Positions 9,216 through 17,651 are shown, counted from the stretch's first letter. The stretch: 34,779 nt of DNA from Gemmatimonadota bacterium (GCA_023554245.1 JAMJQL010000025.1:1-34779), one strand, 5' to 3'. Notes: generated from the letters alone by a model not told the origin. Program-made: numbers and translations.

Positions 9216-9231
9216 AGGTGCGACTCGAACC

Positions 9232-9564
9232 TCAGCGAAGAAGCGAGCCGAGATCCGGCATGGGCATACCGCCCGTGGCCTGTCGCATTTCCGCCTCCAT
9301 CTTCTCCTGCGAACGCCGTTGCGCCTCCGAGATCGCGGCTACGACCAGGTCCTCCAGCATTTCGACGTCCGAGGGATCGACCGCCGACGGGTCGATTCGG
9401 ATGCCCCTGACCGTTCCCTTTCCATCGACGGTCGCTTCCACGAGCCCGCCTCCACTCGAGACCGTCACCGTTTCCTGCTCCAGCTTCTGCTGAATCTCCG
9501 CGAGCCGGGACTGCATCTGCTGGCCGAGCTGGAACAGCTGCTGGAGCTGATTCGACTTTTCCAC
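9232..9564 (-). CDS. Nucleoid-associated protein YbaB/EbfC family
   Basis: This 110-residue small DNA-binding protein is normally encoded between dnaX and recR. It has an N-terminal helical, Gln-rich coiled segment (LQQLFQLGQQMQSRLAEI), the core ETVTVSSGGGLVEATVDGKG, and the helix ending in LVVAAISEAQRRSQEKM, followed by a Gly/Met-rich tail (GGMPMPDLGSLL). The start is GTG at 9562-9564, seven bases after the dnaX stop. Confidence 0.95.
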   Translation of the reverse strand: MEKSNQLQQLFQLGQQMQSRLAEIQQKLEQETVTVSSGGGLVEATVDGKGTVRGIRIDPSAVDPSDVEMLEDLVVAAISEAQRRSQEKMEAEMRQATGGMPMPDLGSLLR

Positions 9565-9571
9565 GTGCGCG

Positions 9572-11260
9572 TCACTCCTTGAGCTTGAGGTCGAGTGCTT
9601 GTACCGCAGCCCGCAGCCGTGGGTCCGTCTCCATCATCTGCTCCAACTTCTGGTCTCTCGCAGATTCCGCCGTGAGTCGACGACTCGGTCCCGAGTCGTC
9701 GATGGCAAAGTCGATCTTCTGTGGGTCCAGACCGGTCCGAGTCGCCAGCTCGGTCCGAAACGAGGAGGATCGCTCCCGATCGTCCAGAAACGCTGACAGA
9801 TCGGGGACCAGCCCCGGCGGCGCCCGGAGTTCGACGAGCTGTCCCTTTACACCACGTATCGCCGATCCCCGCAATCCGATGGCCGCTCCACCGAGACCCG
9901 GGCCGCTCGATGCTTCGATCGCACCCAGCCACGCATCACGGAGCACGGCTGAATTGCCGGTCGCCGGAGGCGGCGTCTCCTTCGGGGTCTCGGAAGTCGG
10001 TTCGGGTGAACGCGTCGGCTCGGGTGAACGCGTCGGCTCCGGTGTACGCGTCGGCGCCGGTGAACGCGTCGGCGGCGGGCGGCGCGGAGCACGGTCAGGC
10101 GGGGGCGCATCGGGGTCTTCGAGCAAGTCGAGCAGTTCGTCGATTCCCAATGCCCCTTCGAGTCCGGTCAGCCTGAGGAGCAGCACTTCCAGCTGAATTC
10201 GAGGCTGAGAGCTGCGACGGAACCTTCCCGAGGCTTCGAACTCCGCCGTCGCGGTCAGCATGCGCAGCAGTTGATCGGGTCGGAATCGCCCTGCCGCCTC
10301 CGCGAAAGCCCTGCGGGAGTCGTCCGGCAGTTCCTCGGGCGCCGCTTCCGGGTCGAGCCGCATGGCAAGCAACAACCGGAGCGCCTCCCCGAGGCCCCGT
10401 GCGAACTCGGCGAGATCGTATCCGTCGTCCAGCAGCGATTGAACGAATGGAAACACCCGAGCCTGGCCGCCCTCGGCTGCCAGCTCGAACAGATCGAGGT
10501 ACTTCTCTTCTTCGACCAGGCCCAGCATCCGGCGTACGTCCTCCACACGCACGACGTTCGCCGAGAACGATAGCACCTGGTCCAGCAGCGAGAGAGCGTC
10601 TCTCACACCTCCGTCGGCCCGGCGCGCGATCGGAAGCAGCGCGCCGTCCTCGGCCACCACGCCTTCGCGCTCCAGTACTGCCGAGAGCCGCTGCATCAGG
10701 TCGGGAACGGTCACCCGGCGGAAGTCGAATCGCTGGACCCGTGACATGACCGGCGCAGCGGATTGCTTGATCTTGTTGGGCTCGGTGGTAGCGAAGACGA
10801 AGACCACACGTGGCGGCGGTTCCTCGAGGATCTTCAGCAGCGCATTCCACGCATCGCGGGTAAGCATGTGAGCTTCGTCGACGATGTAGACCTTGTGCCG
10901 ATCCTCGTCCGATGGCGCGTACATGGCGCGCTCTCTCAGGTCGCGCGCATCGTCCACTCCGCGATTGCTCGCCGCGTCTATCTCGACCACGTCAAGGGAC
11001 GTGCGCCCGGACCAGATCGCATCGCAGGAATCGCAGACTCCGCAGGGCTCACCCTCCAGACGGTCCGGGCAATTCAGCGCCATGGCCAGAACTCGGGCCG
11101 CCGTCGTCTTACCGATGCCCCGCGGCCCGCAGAACAGGTATGCATGAGCTGTGCGATCGTGCTCGACGGCCGCCCGGAGCGTCGATGCGACGTGATCCTG
11201 GCCAACCAGTTCTTCGAATCGTCTGGGGCGATGGCTTCTGGCGAGAGCGGTTCGATACAT
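9572..11260 (-). CDS. dnaX: DNA polymerase III subunit gamma/tau
   Basis: DnaX is the clamp-loader ATPase that assembles the replicative polymerase. From the ATG at 11260 it has 562 residues: Walker A GPRGIGKTT at 45-53, zinc cysteines at 64, 73, 76 and 79 (EPCGVCDSC), Walker B VYIVDEAH at about 124-131, and sensor 1 FATTEPNKI. The arginine-finger region reads MSRVQRFDF; the usual SRC has Val in place of Cys. After the AAA+ and collar domains comes a Pro/Thr/Arg linker at about 385-433, partly encoded by 18-bp tandem repeats, then a C-terminal domain. An in-frame TTG at 11269 adds three residues; the ATG fits the family N-terminus better. No Shine-Dalgarno is evident. I did not see a convincing A-rich slippery site for gamma production. 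Confidence 0.95.
   Translation of the reverse strand: MYRTALARSHRPRRFEELVGQDHVASTLRAAVEHDRTAHAYLFCGPRGIGKTTAARVLAMALNCPDRLEGEPCGVCDSCDAIWSGRTSLDVVEIDAASNRGVDDARDLRERAMYAPSDEDRHKVYIVDEAHMLTRDAWNALLKILEEPPPRVVFVFATTEPNKIKQSAAPVMSRVQRFDFRRVTVPDLMQRLSAVLEREGVVAEDGALLPIARRADGGVRDALSLLDQVLSFSANVVRVEDVRRMLGLVEEEKYLDLFELAAEGGQARVFPFVQSLLDDGYDLAEFARGLGEALRLLLAMRLDPEAAPEELPDDSRRAFAEAAGRFRPDQLLRMLTATAEFEASGRFRRSSQPRIQLEVLLLRLTGLEGALGIDELLDLLEDPDAPPPDRAPRRPPPTRSPAPTRTPEPTRSPEPTRSPEPTSETPKETPPPATGNSAVLRDAWLGAIEASSGPGLGGAAIGLRGSAIRGVKGQLVELRAPPGLVPDLSAFLDDRERSSSFRTELATRTGLDPQKIDFAIDDSGPSRRLTAESARDQKLEQMMETDPRLRAAVQALDLKLKE
10006..10077. repeat. Four 18-bp tandem repeats in the dnaX linker
   Basis: On the plus strand the unit GTGAACGCGTCGGCTCGG starts at 10006, 10024, 10042 and 10060, with a few substitutions in the later copies. 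Read on the coding (minus) strand it encodes repeats of TRSPEP/TRTPEP/TRSPAP in the proline-rich linker between the collar and the C-terminal domain of DnaX. The exact 18-bp period keeps frame, so copy-number change would lengthen or shorten the linker without breaking the gene. Confidence 0.9.
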
Positions 11261-11323
11261 GACGGCCAAGCTACGCGTCCCGAGGAGTCGATGAAAGCGG
11301 CCGGATGCAGGGGAAGAGTGGTA

Positions 11324-11418
11324 AACCCGGGCTGACCGCGGCGACCTTTACACGCTTACCGCTGCTACCTTCACGGTCCTGACGGGATTCACGCGCGCCG
11401 GCCCCGCGGGCCCGGGGA
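11324..11418 (-). ncRNA. ffs: Signal recognition particle RNA (small bacterial 4.5S type)
   Basis: On the minus strand the sequence contains GTCAGGACC, then a GTGA loop and AGGTAGCAGC. This corresponds to the universally conserved Ffh-binding apical region of SRP RNA (E. coli GTCAGGTCC GGAA GGAAGCAGC). The motif lies at about 11361-11383. The ends pair: the minus-strand segment from 11416 to 11410 (CCCGGGC) is complementary to 11332-11326 (GCCCGGG), and CGCGG/CCGCG pairing continues inside. The result is a single hairpin of about 90-95 nt without an Alu domain, as in most Gram-negative bacteria. The gene lies immediately upstream of dnaX, a common position. The tetraloop is GUGA (GNRA class). 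Exact ends are estimated from the pairing. Confidence 0.9.
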
Positions 11419-11423
11419 CGGAG

Positions 11424-11452
11424 AAGCTACCGGGGCTGACTCGCGGGGTCAA
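11424..11452 (-). promoter_or_regulatory. Candidate sigma-70-like promoter of the SRP RNA gene
   Basis: Reading the minus strand, TTGACC (11452-11447) is followed after 17 bases by TAGCTT (11429-11424). Transcription would begin about 7 bases later, at 11417-11418, which is where the SRP RNA hairpin independently appears to begin. The -35 hexamer is a near-consensus match. The -10 is weaker but has the key first T-A and final T. The agreement between the two predictions is the main support. Confidence 0.5.
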
Positions 11453-11465
11453 TGCAGCCCCGAGC

Positions 11466-11825
11466 TCAGCCGTCGGCGTGGAAGGCATCCCTCCTCAATT
11501 CGACGAGGGGAGGCTGGCCCGCCGCGTTCACCACTTCGAGGATGTCGAAGCGGAATTCAGCGCACACTCGCGGATGCTGGCGGATCCAGGCCGCAGCAGC
11601 GAGGGCCAGCCGGGCACGCTTTCGGTGGTCCACGGCCGCCGCAGGTGAGCCGCCCGGGCCCGATCGACGGGTCTTGACTTCGACGAAGGCGATCGTTTCA
11701 CCCTCGCGAGCGACGATGTCGATCTCGTATCGACCATGACGCCAGTTCTTTTCGAGAACCCTTATGCCCCGCCGCTCCAGCCACGCTGCTGCGTGCGCTT
11801 CTCCCCGCCTGCCGGTGTCGCTCAA
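11466..11825 (-). CDS. YraN/UPF0102 family nuclease-like protein
   Basis: The 119-residue protein has the restriction-endonuclease-like fold signature of UPF0102: GRRGEAHAAAWLERRG at the N-terminus, then the EID motif (Glu34, Asp36) and FVEVKTR (Glu49, Lys51). This gives a complete D-ExK metal-binding set. The family is widespread and linked to Holliday-junction or DNA processing by its fold, but its physiological role is unsettled. The start is TTG at 11823-11825 with GGAGG five bases upstream. The gene lies between the MBL-fold hydrolase and the SRP RNA promoter. Confidence 0.88.
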   Translation of the reverse strand: MSDTGRRGEAHAAAWLERRGIRVLEKNWRHGRYEIDIVAREGETIAFVEVKTRRSGPGGSPAAAVDHRKRARLALAAAAWIRQHPRVCAEFRFDILEVVNAAGQPPLVELRRDAFHADG

Positions 11826-11908
11826 ATGTGCCTCCGGATCCGGTCCGCCAGATTCGACCGCTTCCAGGCTTTCCTGAGCGATGTCAACTCGAATTCAACG
11901 ACCTGAGC

Positions 11909-12700
11909 TCAGCGGGGGAAACTCCGCTCCCATCCCTCCACCGCCATCTCGATTCCACCGGTCCACCCGGCGCGCCTCACCAGCGTCGGCACGTCCACCG
12001 CAGCCCTGAGCTGCGGGTACACGTGAGTGAGCAGAAGGCAACCCGGTTTCGATTCACTCGCAAGTCGCGCCACCGATGAGGGTGACAGGTGAGTCTCGAT
12101 CGCATGCGAATCGGGTAACGAACACTCGGAGACGAGAAGGTCACAGCCCTCCAGGAAGGCCGGTAGAGTATCGGATGGACCGGAATCGCCGGTGTAACCG
12201 ATTCGGGCCTCCGTCAGATCGATCCGAAGTGCCCGGCTCTCGTCAGTGTGCGGGGTCGAATGCGTCTCCAGCCGGACTCCCTCAGCGAGCAGGCTCGTGC
12301 TCCCGGGTTCGGACTCCTCGATCCGCACCTCGAAGCCGGGATCGAGCACGAACTCGCCGAAGGCCGACGCCAGGGCCTCGAACAGACGTATCGTACCCGG
12401 AGGACCGTGCACGGTGAGCGGCGCTTCACGCCGGTCGGGCAGAAGCCCCCAGGTGAGCGCGAACAGGAGACCCGGAAGCGCACCGGTATGGTCGGCGTGG
12501 AAGTGCGTCAGCACCAGGTCGGTGACCGCTTGCCATGGCAGGGCGAGTCGTGCCATCGCCTGCAGGGCTCCGGGTCCGCAGTCGAGCAGAGCCCTGACGT
12601 CCCCTGTCTCCAGCCAGTAGGCCGAACAGGCACGATCCGCTTCCGGCACGACGGTACCGCAACCCACCACGACGAATCGGGAGGTGGCCGGCTCGGGCAA
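11909..12700 (-). CDS. MBL-fold metallo-hydrolase, RNase Z-like
   Basis: The protein has about 263 residues and a full metallo-beta-lactamase core: GCGTVVPEADRACSAYWLE near the N-terminus, THFHADH at 65-71 (His66, His68, Asp70, His71), a further His in STPHTDES, Asp in GYTGDSGPSD, and His in LLLTHVYP. The layout resembles RNase Z/ElaC and the broader phosphodiesterase group, but I do not see the exosite needed to call it tRNase Z with confidence. The frame is open to 13099, but upstream of 12712 it shadows smc. TTG at 12698-12700, with AGGA five bases upstream, lies 11 bases after the smc stop and is my chosen start; a CTG overlapping the smc TGA is a less likely option. Confidence 0.85.
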   Translation of the reverse strand: MPEPATSRFVVVGCGTVVPEADRACSAYWLETGDVRALLDCGPGALQAMARLALPWQAVTDLVLTHFHADHTGALPGLLFALTWGLLPDRREAPLTVHGPPGTIRLFEALASAFGEFVLDPGFEVRIEESEPGSTSLLAEGVRLETHSTPHTDESRALRIDLTEARIGYTGDSGPSDTLPAFLEGCDLLVSECSLPDSHAIETHLSPSSVARLASESKPGCLLLTHVYPQLRAAVDVPTLVRRAGWTGGIEMAVEGWERSFPR

Positions 12701-12711
12701 GGACGTCCTGA

Positions 12712-15700
12712 TCAGGCCACCTGCCCCCGGGGAAGGTCCTTGAGCTCGAGCGCCACCAGGGTGCTTACTCCAGGCTCCTGCATGGTCACCCCGTACACGT
12801 GGTCGGCCGCCTCGATCGTCCGGGCGTTGTGGGTGATCACGACAAATTGCGTCTCGCCCTTGAACCGTTCCAGCATTGCCGTGAACCGACCGATGTTCGA
12901 CTCGTCCAGCGGCGCATCCACCTCGTCCATCACGCAGAACGGGCTCGGCTTCGCCAGGTAGATCGCGAACAGCAGGGCGAGGGCGGTCAGAGCGCGCTCG
13001 CCGCCGGACAGAAGGTGAATCCGCTGCGTTCGCTTCCCACGCGGACTGGCCGAGATCTCGATGGGTGAGTCGAGCGGATCCGTCGGATCCTCGAGCCACA
13101 CATCCGCTTCTCCCCCCTCGAACAGCGTGACGAAGATGCGGCGGAAGTTGTCACGGACCTGTCCGAATACTTCCTCGAATGCGGTGGAGGCGGCGGAGTT
13201 GATCCGCTGGATCGAATTCAGCAGGTCGGATCTAGCGGCCTCGAGGTCCTCTTTCTGGCGCTCGAGGAAATCGAAACGCTCCTTTTCCTCGTCATGCTCT
13301 GCGGCTGCGAGCAGATTGACGGGACCGATAGTCGTCAGCTTCTCGCGAACACTCTCCAGCTCGCGGGCCCATTCCTCGGGCTCCCCGGACTCGGGTCGCT
13401 CGGTACGGGCGAAGAGTGACTCGAATTCCTCCTCCCACTCGGCCTCCAGCCGCTCACGAATCGTCGCGCGAAGCCCACGCAACCGCGTCGACTCCAGCTC
13501 CAGCTCGTGAAGTCGTTCACTTCCGGCACGTTCCCTCTGCCTCAGCTCTCGCAGATCGCTCTCCCGTCTTTCCACTTCCTCTCGATCCTCGTCGAGCTTC
13601 TCCTGAGCCGAGCGCAGTCGCTCATCGAGTTCAGCACGTTCTTCGAACAGAGCCTGGAGCGACTCCTCGCTTCCCCCCAGATCCTGTTGCCCCCGATCGA
13701 TTGCCTCGGCGAGCTGTTCTCGTTCCCGGGCCAGGCGATCGATTCGTTCCTCGATCTCGGCCCTCGCTTCTTCGGCGCGTCGGGCACGGTCCGTTGCCGC
13801 TGCCGCACGTGCCTCGCTTCGGGCGATCTCTAGCCGCTTCTGCTGGAGTGAGGCAGCCTCGCTCTCCCATCTCTCCGTGGCGGCAACGAGCGACGATCGC
13901 AACTCCGAAAGACCAGCCTCGAGAGCTTCTCTGTCGGCATTCAGAGCCGCCAGCTTCTCCTCTTCCAGCTCACGCGCCGGATCTTCCTCCCCGAGATTCC
14001 GACGCAGATCCGCGATTCTCGACTCGAGCTCAATCCGATGCGCTCTAGTCCGATCGAGCCGATCGGCCGTAGCTGCACGCAGCGCCTCACGTCGCCGCGC
14101 GTCGGTCGCCGCTACTTCCAGCTCACGTTCGGTCTCGGCGGCCTCTTCGCTCAACCCCGCGGCCTCGGCCGCCCGCTGCTCTCTCATCGCGCGGAGATCC
14201 TTGATCTCGCGATCGAGCTCCTCGCTTCGCTTCGAAAGTTCCTCCAGTTCGGTTCGCCGACGCAGCACTCCTCGCCCCCCGGTCGGCTGGCCGAGTCGAA
14301 TCGCGCCCAACGAGTCCTGGCCGCTTCCATCCGGCAGAACCCAGGGTCCCGAGCCCGGCAGAAATTCGCGCGCGCCCGCCGAGACTCCCGAGAGGAGCGC
14401 TCGGGCCCAATTCGCCCCAGTGCCGTGAGCCTCGATTCGATTTACCAGCCCGTCCGGGGCCGCTCCCGGATCCGTCGCGGGACCGGGGTCGAGCGGCAGG
14501 ACGATGATGCCTTCTCCTTCACCCTGTCCATGCAACCAGGCGCGAATCCGCAGCACCGCCTCCCAGTCGTCCACGACCACGCCGTGCAGCATCGGACCGA
14601 GGCATGACTCGACCGCCGCCGCTTCCCCGGCCGGAACCGTGAGAAACTCGGCCAGCACACCCCGCACGCCGACCGAGGCTTCGGGGTCGGCCAACAGGCT
14701 CGAGACGATTGCCGGCAGATCGCGGCCGGAGCCGATCATCGAGTTCAGCGCTCCCGCCCGGGCGCTGACCGAAGCCTGTTCATCTTCCAGTTCGGTGATC
14801 CGCCCCCGCAACTCCTCGATCCGCTCCCGAAGCTCCCGTTCCGCCACCCGTATCTTCCCGAGTCCACTCTCGAGGGCGACTCGCTTCGCTTCGGCATCCG
14901 ATGCCTCGCGGGCCTGCTCATCCAGAGTCCCCGCGAGCGATTCGGTCGTGGCATCGGCCCCCTCCAGCTCGGCGATTCTGCGGTCGAGCTCCCTGCGCCG
15001 CTCCCGGTTGCGCTCCCGGAGTGCCTCGCCTGCCGCACCGACCGCGCCGAGCTCCGAAATCACCGCCGCCAGCCGTTCACGAGCATCGGCCTCTTCCCGT
15101 TCCACCGAGCCACGGGCCTGCCGAAGCTGCTCAACCATGGCCGTCAGTTCTACCTCCGTCGATCGGAGCGACTCCAGCTCTTCCTCCGCCTCGCCCGCCG
15201 AGCTCCGTGCCTGGTCGAGCTCGGTGGCGAGAGCGTTGCGGCGCTCCTGCAGGCTCTCCCTCTCGAATCGGATCGCTTCGATGCGGTTCTTCGCCGCCGC
15301 GATCCGCTCGTCGGTGAGAAGTCGGTGCCGCTCGAGTTCCTCCAGCCGCCCCCGTACCTGTTCTCGTCGAGTCACGCGTGCGCTGCGGTCTCGCTCGGAC
15401 TCCACGAGGGCGAGCCTCAGTGCCTCGTGCTCCGTCTCCTTCGTGGCAAGAGCCGCTGTCAGCTCCGGCTGGACCCTGCGTGACTCCGCGAGGTCCCGGT
15501 CCACCTCGAGGAGTCGTCCCTCGATCTCCCTCAATCGAGAGTCGGCGACGGCCACTTCGAGTTCGAGCCGACGATCGCGAAGCTCTGCGTATCGTCGAGC
15601 CCGACCTCGCTGCCGAGCCAGCGAACGCACCTTGGATCCGACCTCACCGATCACGTCCTCCAACCGCCTGAGGTCCTGCTCGGCCTGTTCGAGTCTGCGG

Positions 15701-16233
15701 AGTGCGGTTCGCCGGCGATCCTTGTACCTGCCCACTTCCGCTGCCTCTTCGAACAGGGAACGACGCTCTTCCGCCCGGTCGCTGAGGATCGCGTCGATCA
15801 TCCGTCCCTCGATGATCGAGTAGGCATTCGCGCCGAGGCCCGTATCGCGGCACATGTCCTGAATGTCCTTGAGCCGAACGGTCTGGTCGTTGAGAGAGTA
15901 GATGCTCTCACCACCCCGCAGAACGGTCCGGCCGATTTCGACCTCGGGGTAGGCGACGGGCAGAACGCCATCCTCGTTGGACAGCTGGAGACTGACCTCG
16001 GCGCGATGAATGGGCTTGCGCCTGGAGGTCCCCTGGAAGATCGCTTCTTCCATACGGCTGCCCCGGATGGCCGAAGGCCGCTGTTCGCCAAGAACCCAGC
16101 GCAGGGCATCGGAAATGTTGGACTTGCCGCACCCGTTGGGACCCACGATCGCCGTGATGCCGCCGTGAAACTCCACCTTCGTGCGGTCGGCGAATGACTT
16201 GAAGCCGTCGAGCGTCAACGAGCGGATCTTCAA
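12712..16233 (-). CDS. smc: Chromosome segregation ATPase SMC
   Basis: SMC is the condensin ATPase that compacts and segregates the chromosome with ScpA and ScpB, neither of which is in the window. The protein has 1173 residues, normal for bacterial SMC. Walker A GPNGCGKSN is at 31-39. Two long charged coiled-coil arms flank a hinge at roughly 500-660 (DLPAIVSSLLADPEASVGVR to about LPLDPGPATDPG). The C-terminal head has signature LLSGGERALTALALL at about 1074 and Walker B PFCVMDEVDAPLD with Asp1103-Glu1104. Start TTG at 16231-16233 overlaps the upstream SPOR gene as TTGA and has AGGAAGG five bases upstream, so coupling looks strong. Immediate coupling to two SPOR genes is unusual and is discussed in the findings. 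Confidence 0.97.
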   Translation of the reverse strand: MKIRSLTLDGFKSFADRTKVEFHGGITAIVGPNGCGKSNISDALRWVLGEQRPSAIRGSRMEEAIFQGTSRRKPIHRAEVSLQLSNEDGVLPVAYPEVEIGRTVLRGGESIYSLNDQTVRLKDIQDMCRDTGLGANAYSIIEGRMIDAILSDRAEERRSLFEEAAEVGRYKDRRRTALRRLEQAEQDLRRLEDVIGEVGSKVRSLARQRGRARRYAELRDRRLELEVAVADSRLREIEGRLLEVDRDLAESRRVQPELTAALATKETEHEALRLALVESERDRSARVTRREQVRGRLEELERHRLLTDERIAAAKNRIEAIRFERESLQERRNALATELDQARSSAGEAEEELESLRSTEVELTAMVEQLRQARGSVEREEADARERLAAVISELGAVGAAGEALRERNRERRRELDRRIAELEGADATTESLAGTLDEQAREASDAEAKRVALESGLGKIRVAERELRERIEELRGRITELEDEQASVSARAGALNSMIGSGRDLPAIVSSLLADPEASVGVRGVLAEFLTVPAGEAAAVESCLGPMLHGVVVDDWEAVLRIRAWLHGQGEGEGIIVLPLDPGPATDPGAAPDGLVNRIEAHGTGANWARALLSGVSAGAREFLPGSGPWVLPDGSGQDSLGAIRLGQPTGGRGVLRRRTELEELSKRSEELDREIKDLRAMREQRAAEAAGLSEEAAETERELEVAATDARRREALRAATADRLDRTRAHRIELESRIADLRRNLGEEDPARELEEEKLAALNADREALEAGLSELRSSLVAATERWESEAASLQQKRLEIARSEARAAAATDRARRAEEARAEIEERIDRLAREREQLAEAIDRGQQDLGGSEESLQALFEERAELDERLRSAQEKLDEDREEVERRESDLRELRQRERAGSERLHELELESTRLRGLRATIRERLEAEWEEEFESLFARTERPESGEPEEWARELESVREKLTTIGPVNLLAAAEHDEEKERFDFLERQKEDLEAARSDLLNSIQRINSAASTAFEEVFGQVRDNFRRIFVTLFEGGEADVWLEDPTDPLDSPIEISASPRGKRTQRIHLLSGGERALTALALLFAIYLAKPSPFCVMDEVDAPLDESNIGRFTAMLERFKGETQFVVITHNARTIEAADHVYGVTMQEPGVSTLVALELKDLPRGQVA

Positions 16234-17651
16234 CGCGGCCTTCCTGTGCGAGGAATCAGAGTCGCTGGCTCTCCAGCTTCCGTCAGCATGGTGCCGAATT
16301 CAGCCGCGGCCTGCCGGGTTTCGTAGGCGCCGGCGTACACCCGCCATGCGCGGGGTTCGTCGAGCCCGTCGGCCAGCCGGTAGGCGTAGATACCCAGCTC
16401 CGAGAGCTGACCGATGCGCCGGTCGGAGGCGCGGCGATCCTGGTATACTCCAAGATCGAAGGCAAATCGTACGGGCCTGACGTCCCAGCCTCGGATTTCC
16501 TGCTTGAGACCGGCGTCAACCAGCTCCCCCATCAACTCCTCGGCTTCAACGCGGTCCTCGACGGCTCCAGCCAGAATCCTGTAATAGGTGCGATCGCGAA
16601 TTGGAGTGGGAGCGACGATGAACAGAGCCGCATCCGCATCCAGCTCCGCCATGTGCCGCTCGGCGTCTTCCGGACGGGCGAAGCTCGCCACCAGCACGGA
16701 ATACGGCAGCTCGGGTCCCGAAAAAACACCCGTCCGGGGCTCCGGATTCTCGCTCCCGTCAGCCCCGGCCCCGGCTGCCCGGTCGCCGGAGTCACCCGGG
16801 TCACCTCTGCTCGATTCAGCGCCATCTACGGTCTCAGCTGCCAACTCCGGCTCCGATCCGGCCGATTCGATAGCATCCGATCCCTCGGGGCGGTTCAGCG
16901 ATCCCCACGCGAGCCAGGCGAGCAGCAACCCCGCGGCGACCCCCAACCACGGGGCCCATGCGGGAACCCGGCGATCCTGTTTCCGGGCTTCAGACACTCC
17001 TGCATCGAGAGTCGCGGCAGAATCCGAGTCGATAACGTCGCCCTCGAGATCGGCGGGCAGAACCGGAGATTCTCCTGCTGCTCCGTCACTCGCCGCAGGC
17101 ACGCCGGAGGGCCGTTCGACCCTTGCGAGTAGCGGGGCGCCGACCATGAGCGCAAGGTCATCGATGTCCCCGATCGCAATGCATCCGTCCACCGGAAGAT
17201 CGTGATCGGGATCGGGAAACGTCTCGGCGAGGTCCTCCTCGGCCACGTACAGAAGAAGTGTACCCCCCCGCTCCGCCACTCGCTTCAGAAGACCCCGGAA
17301 CGCGGGAATCTCCCTCAGCTTGGGGAGCGAAAGGGCGGGTTCACCCGCAGGCAGATATGCGAATGATTGTCGGGGAGCCGAGCGGGCCACCTCCGACATC
17401 GCCAGCTCACCGGAGAGAGCTCGAGTAAGCCCGGGCTGACCGGAAGCCTCCATGAGACCGTCCAGGTCCGTGGCGCCCGGTACCGTATTCGCCAGGAAGG
17501 TCCGGCCTCGCCTGCGCCCCACGATGTCGGCGAGTCCGACGGCGACCCCCGCCGCCCACGCACCGCCCTCTCTCTGCCGCACCAGGGCCACGATGGAGGC
17601 TTCTTCGGGCAGCCAGTGCGTCGCCTCGTATGCCCCTGACTCCTCAGCCAT
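16230..17651 (-). CDS. Membrane protein: degenerate MinD/BY-kinase-like domain, one TM helix, two SPOR domains
   Basis: The protein has about 473 residues. Residues about 18-180 align by eye with the MinD/CpsD tyrosine-kinase fold: SIVALVRQREGGAWAAGVA at the P-loop position, RTFLANTVPGATDLDGLM where LLIDADLRRP is expected, then GLTRALSGELAMSEV and FAYLPAGEPALS. The Walker A Lys-Ser/Thr and the Walker A' aspartates are missing, so nucleotide binding is probably lost. A basic segment (EARKQDRR) precedes one TM helix at 231-250, giving a cytoplasmic N-terminus. After an acidic Gly/Ser/Glu linker come two SPOR-like repeats, about 315-385 and 395-470, placed in the periplasm. SPOR domains bind denuded septal glycan. 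The ATG at 17649-17651 lies inside the preceding gene (8-bp overlap), and the stop overlaps smc. Confidence 0.75.
   Translation of the reverse strand: MAEESGAYEATHWLPEEASIVALVRQREGGAWAAGVAVGLADIVGRRRGRTFLANTVPGATDLDGLMEASGQPGLTRALSGELAMSEVARSAPRQSFAYLPAGEPALSLPKLREIPAFRGLLKRVAERGGTLLLYVAEEDLAETFPDPDHDLPVDGCIAIGDIDDLALMVGAPLLARVERPSGVPAASDGAAGESPVLPADLEGDVIDSDSAATLDAGVSEARKQDRRVPAWAPWLGVAAGLLLAWLAWGSLNRPEGSDAIESAGSEPELAAETVDGAESSRGDPGDSGDRAAGAGADGSENPEPRTGVFSGPELPYSVLVASFARPEDAERHMAELDADAALFIVAPTPIRDRTYYRILAGAVEDRVEAEELMGELVDAGLKQEIRGWDVRPVRFAFDLGVYQDRRASDRRIGQLSELGIYAYRLADGLDEPRAWRVYAGAYETRQAAAEFGTMLTEAGEPATLIPRTGRPR

Noticed and set aside
10006-10077. 18-bp direct repeats as a CRISPR array or iteron origin
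   Set aside because: The units are contiguous without spacers, lie in frame inside dnaX and encode a repetitive linker. No cas or replication initiator gene is nearby.
11834-11843. CCGGATCCGG palindrome upstream of yraN as an operator
   Set aside because: It is a single 10-bp GC palindrome, expected by chance at this base composition, and lies at the yraN ribosome binding site without a second copy.
12716-13099. N-terminal extension of the MBL-fold hydrolase
   Set aside because: This part overlaps the conserved C-terminal head of SMC, and its composition is that of an alternative frame. The MBL core begins just after the smc stop.
14504-15823. A 439-codon Ser/Arg-rich open frame opposite smc
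   Set aside because: Low-complexity Ser/Arg composition arises from reading the coiled-coil codons of SMC on the other strand in GC-rich DNA.
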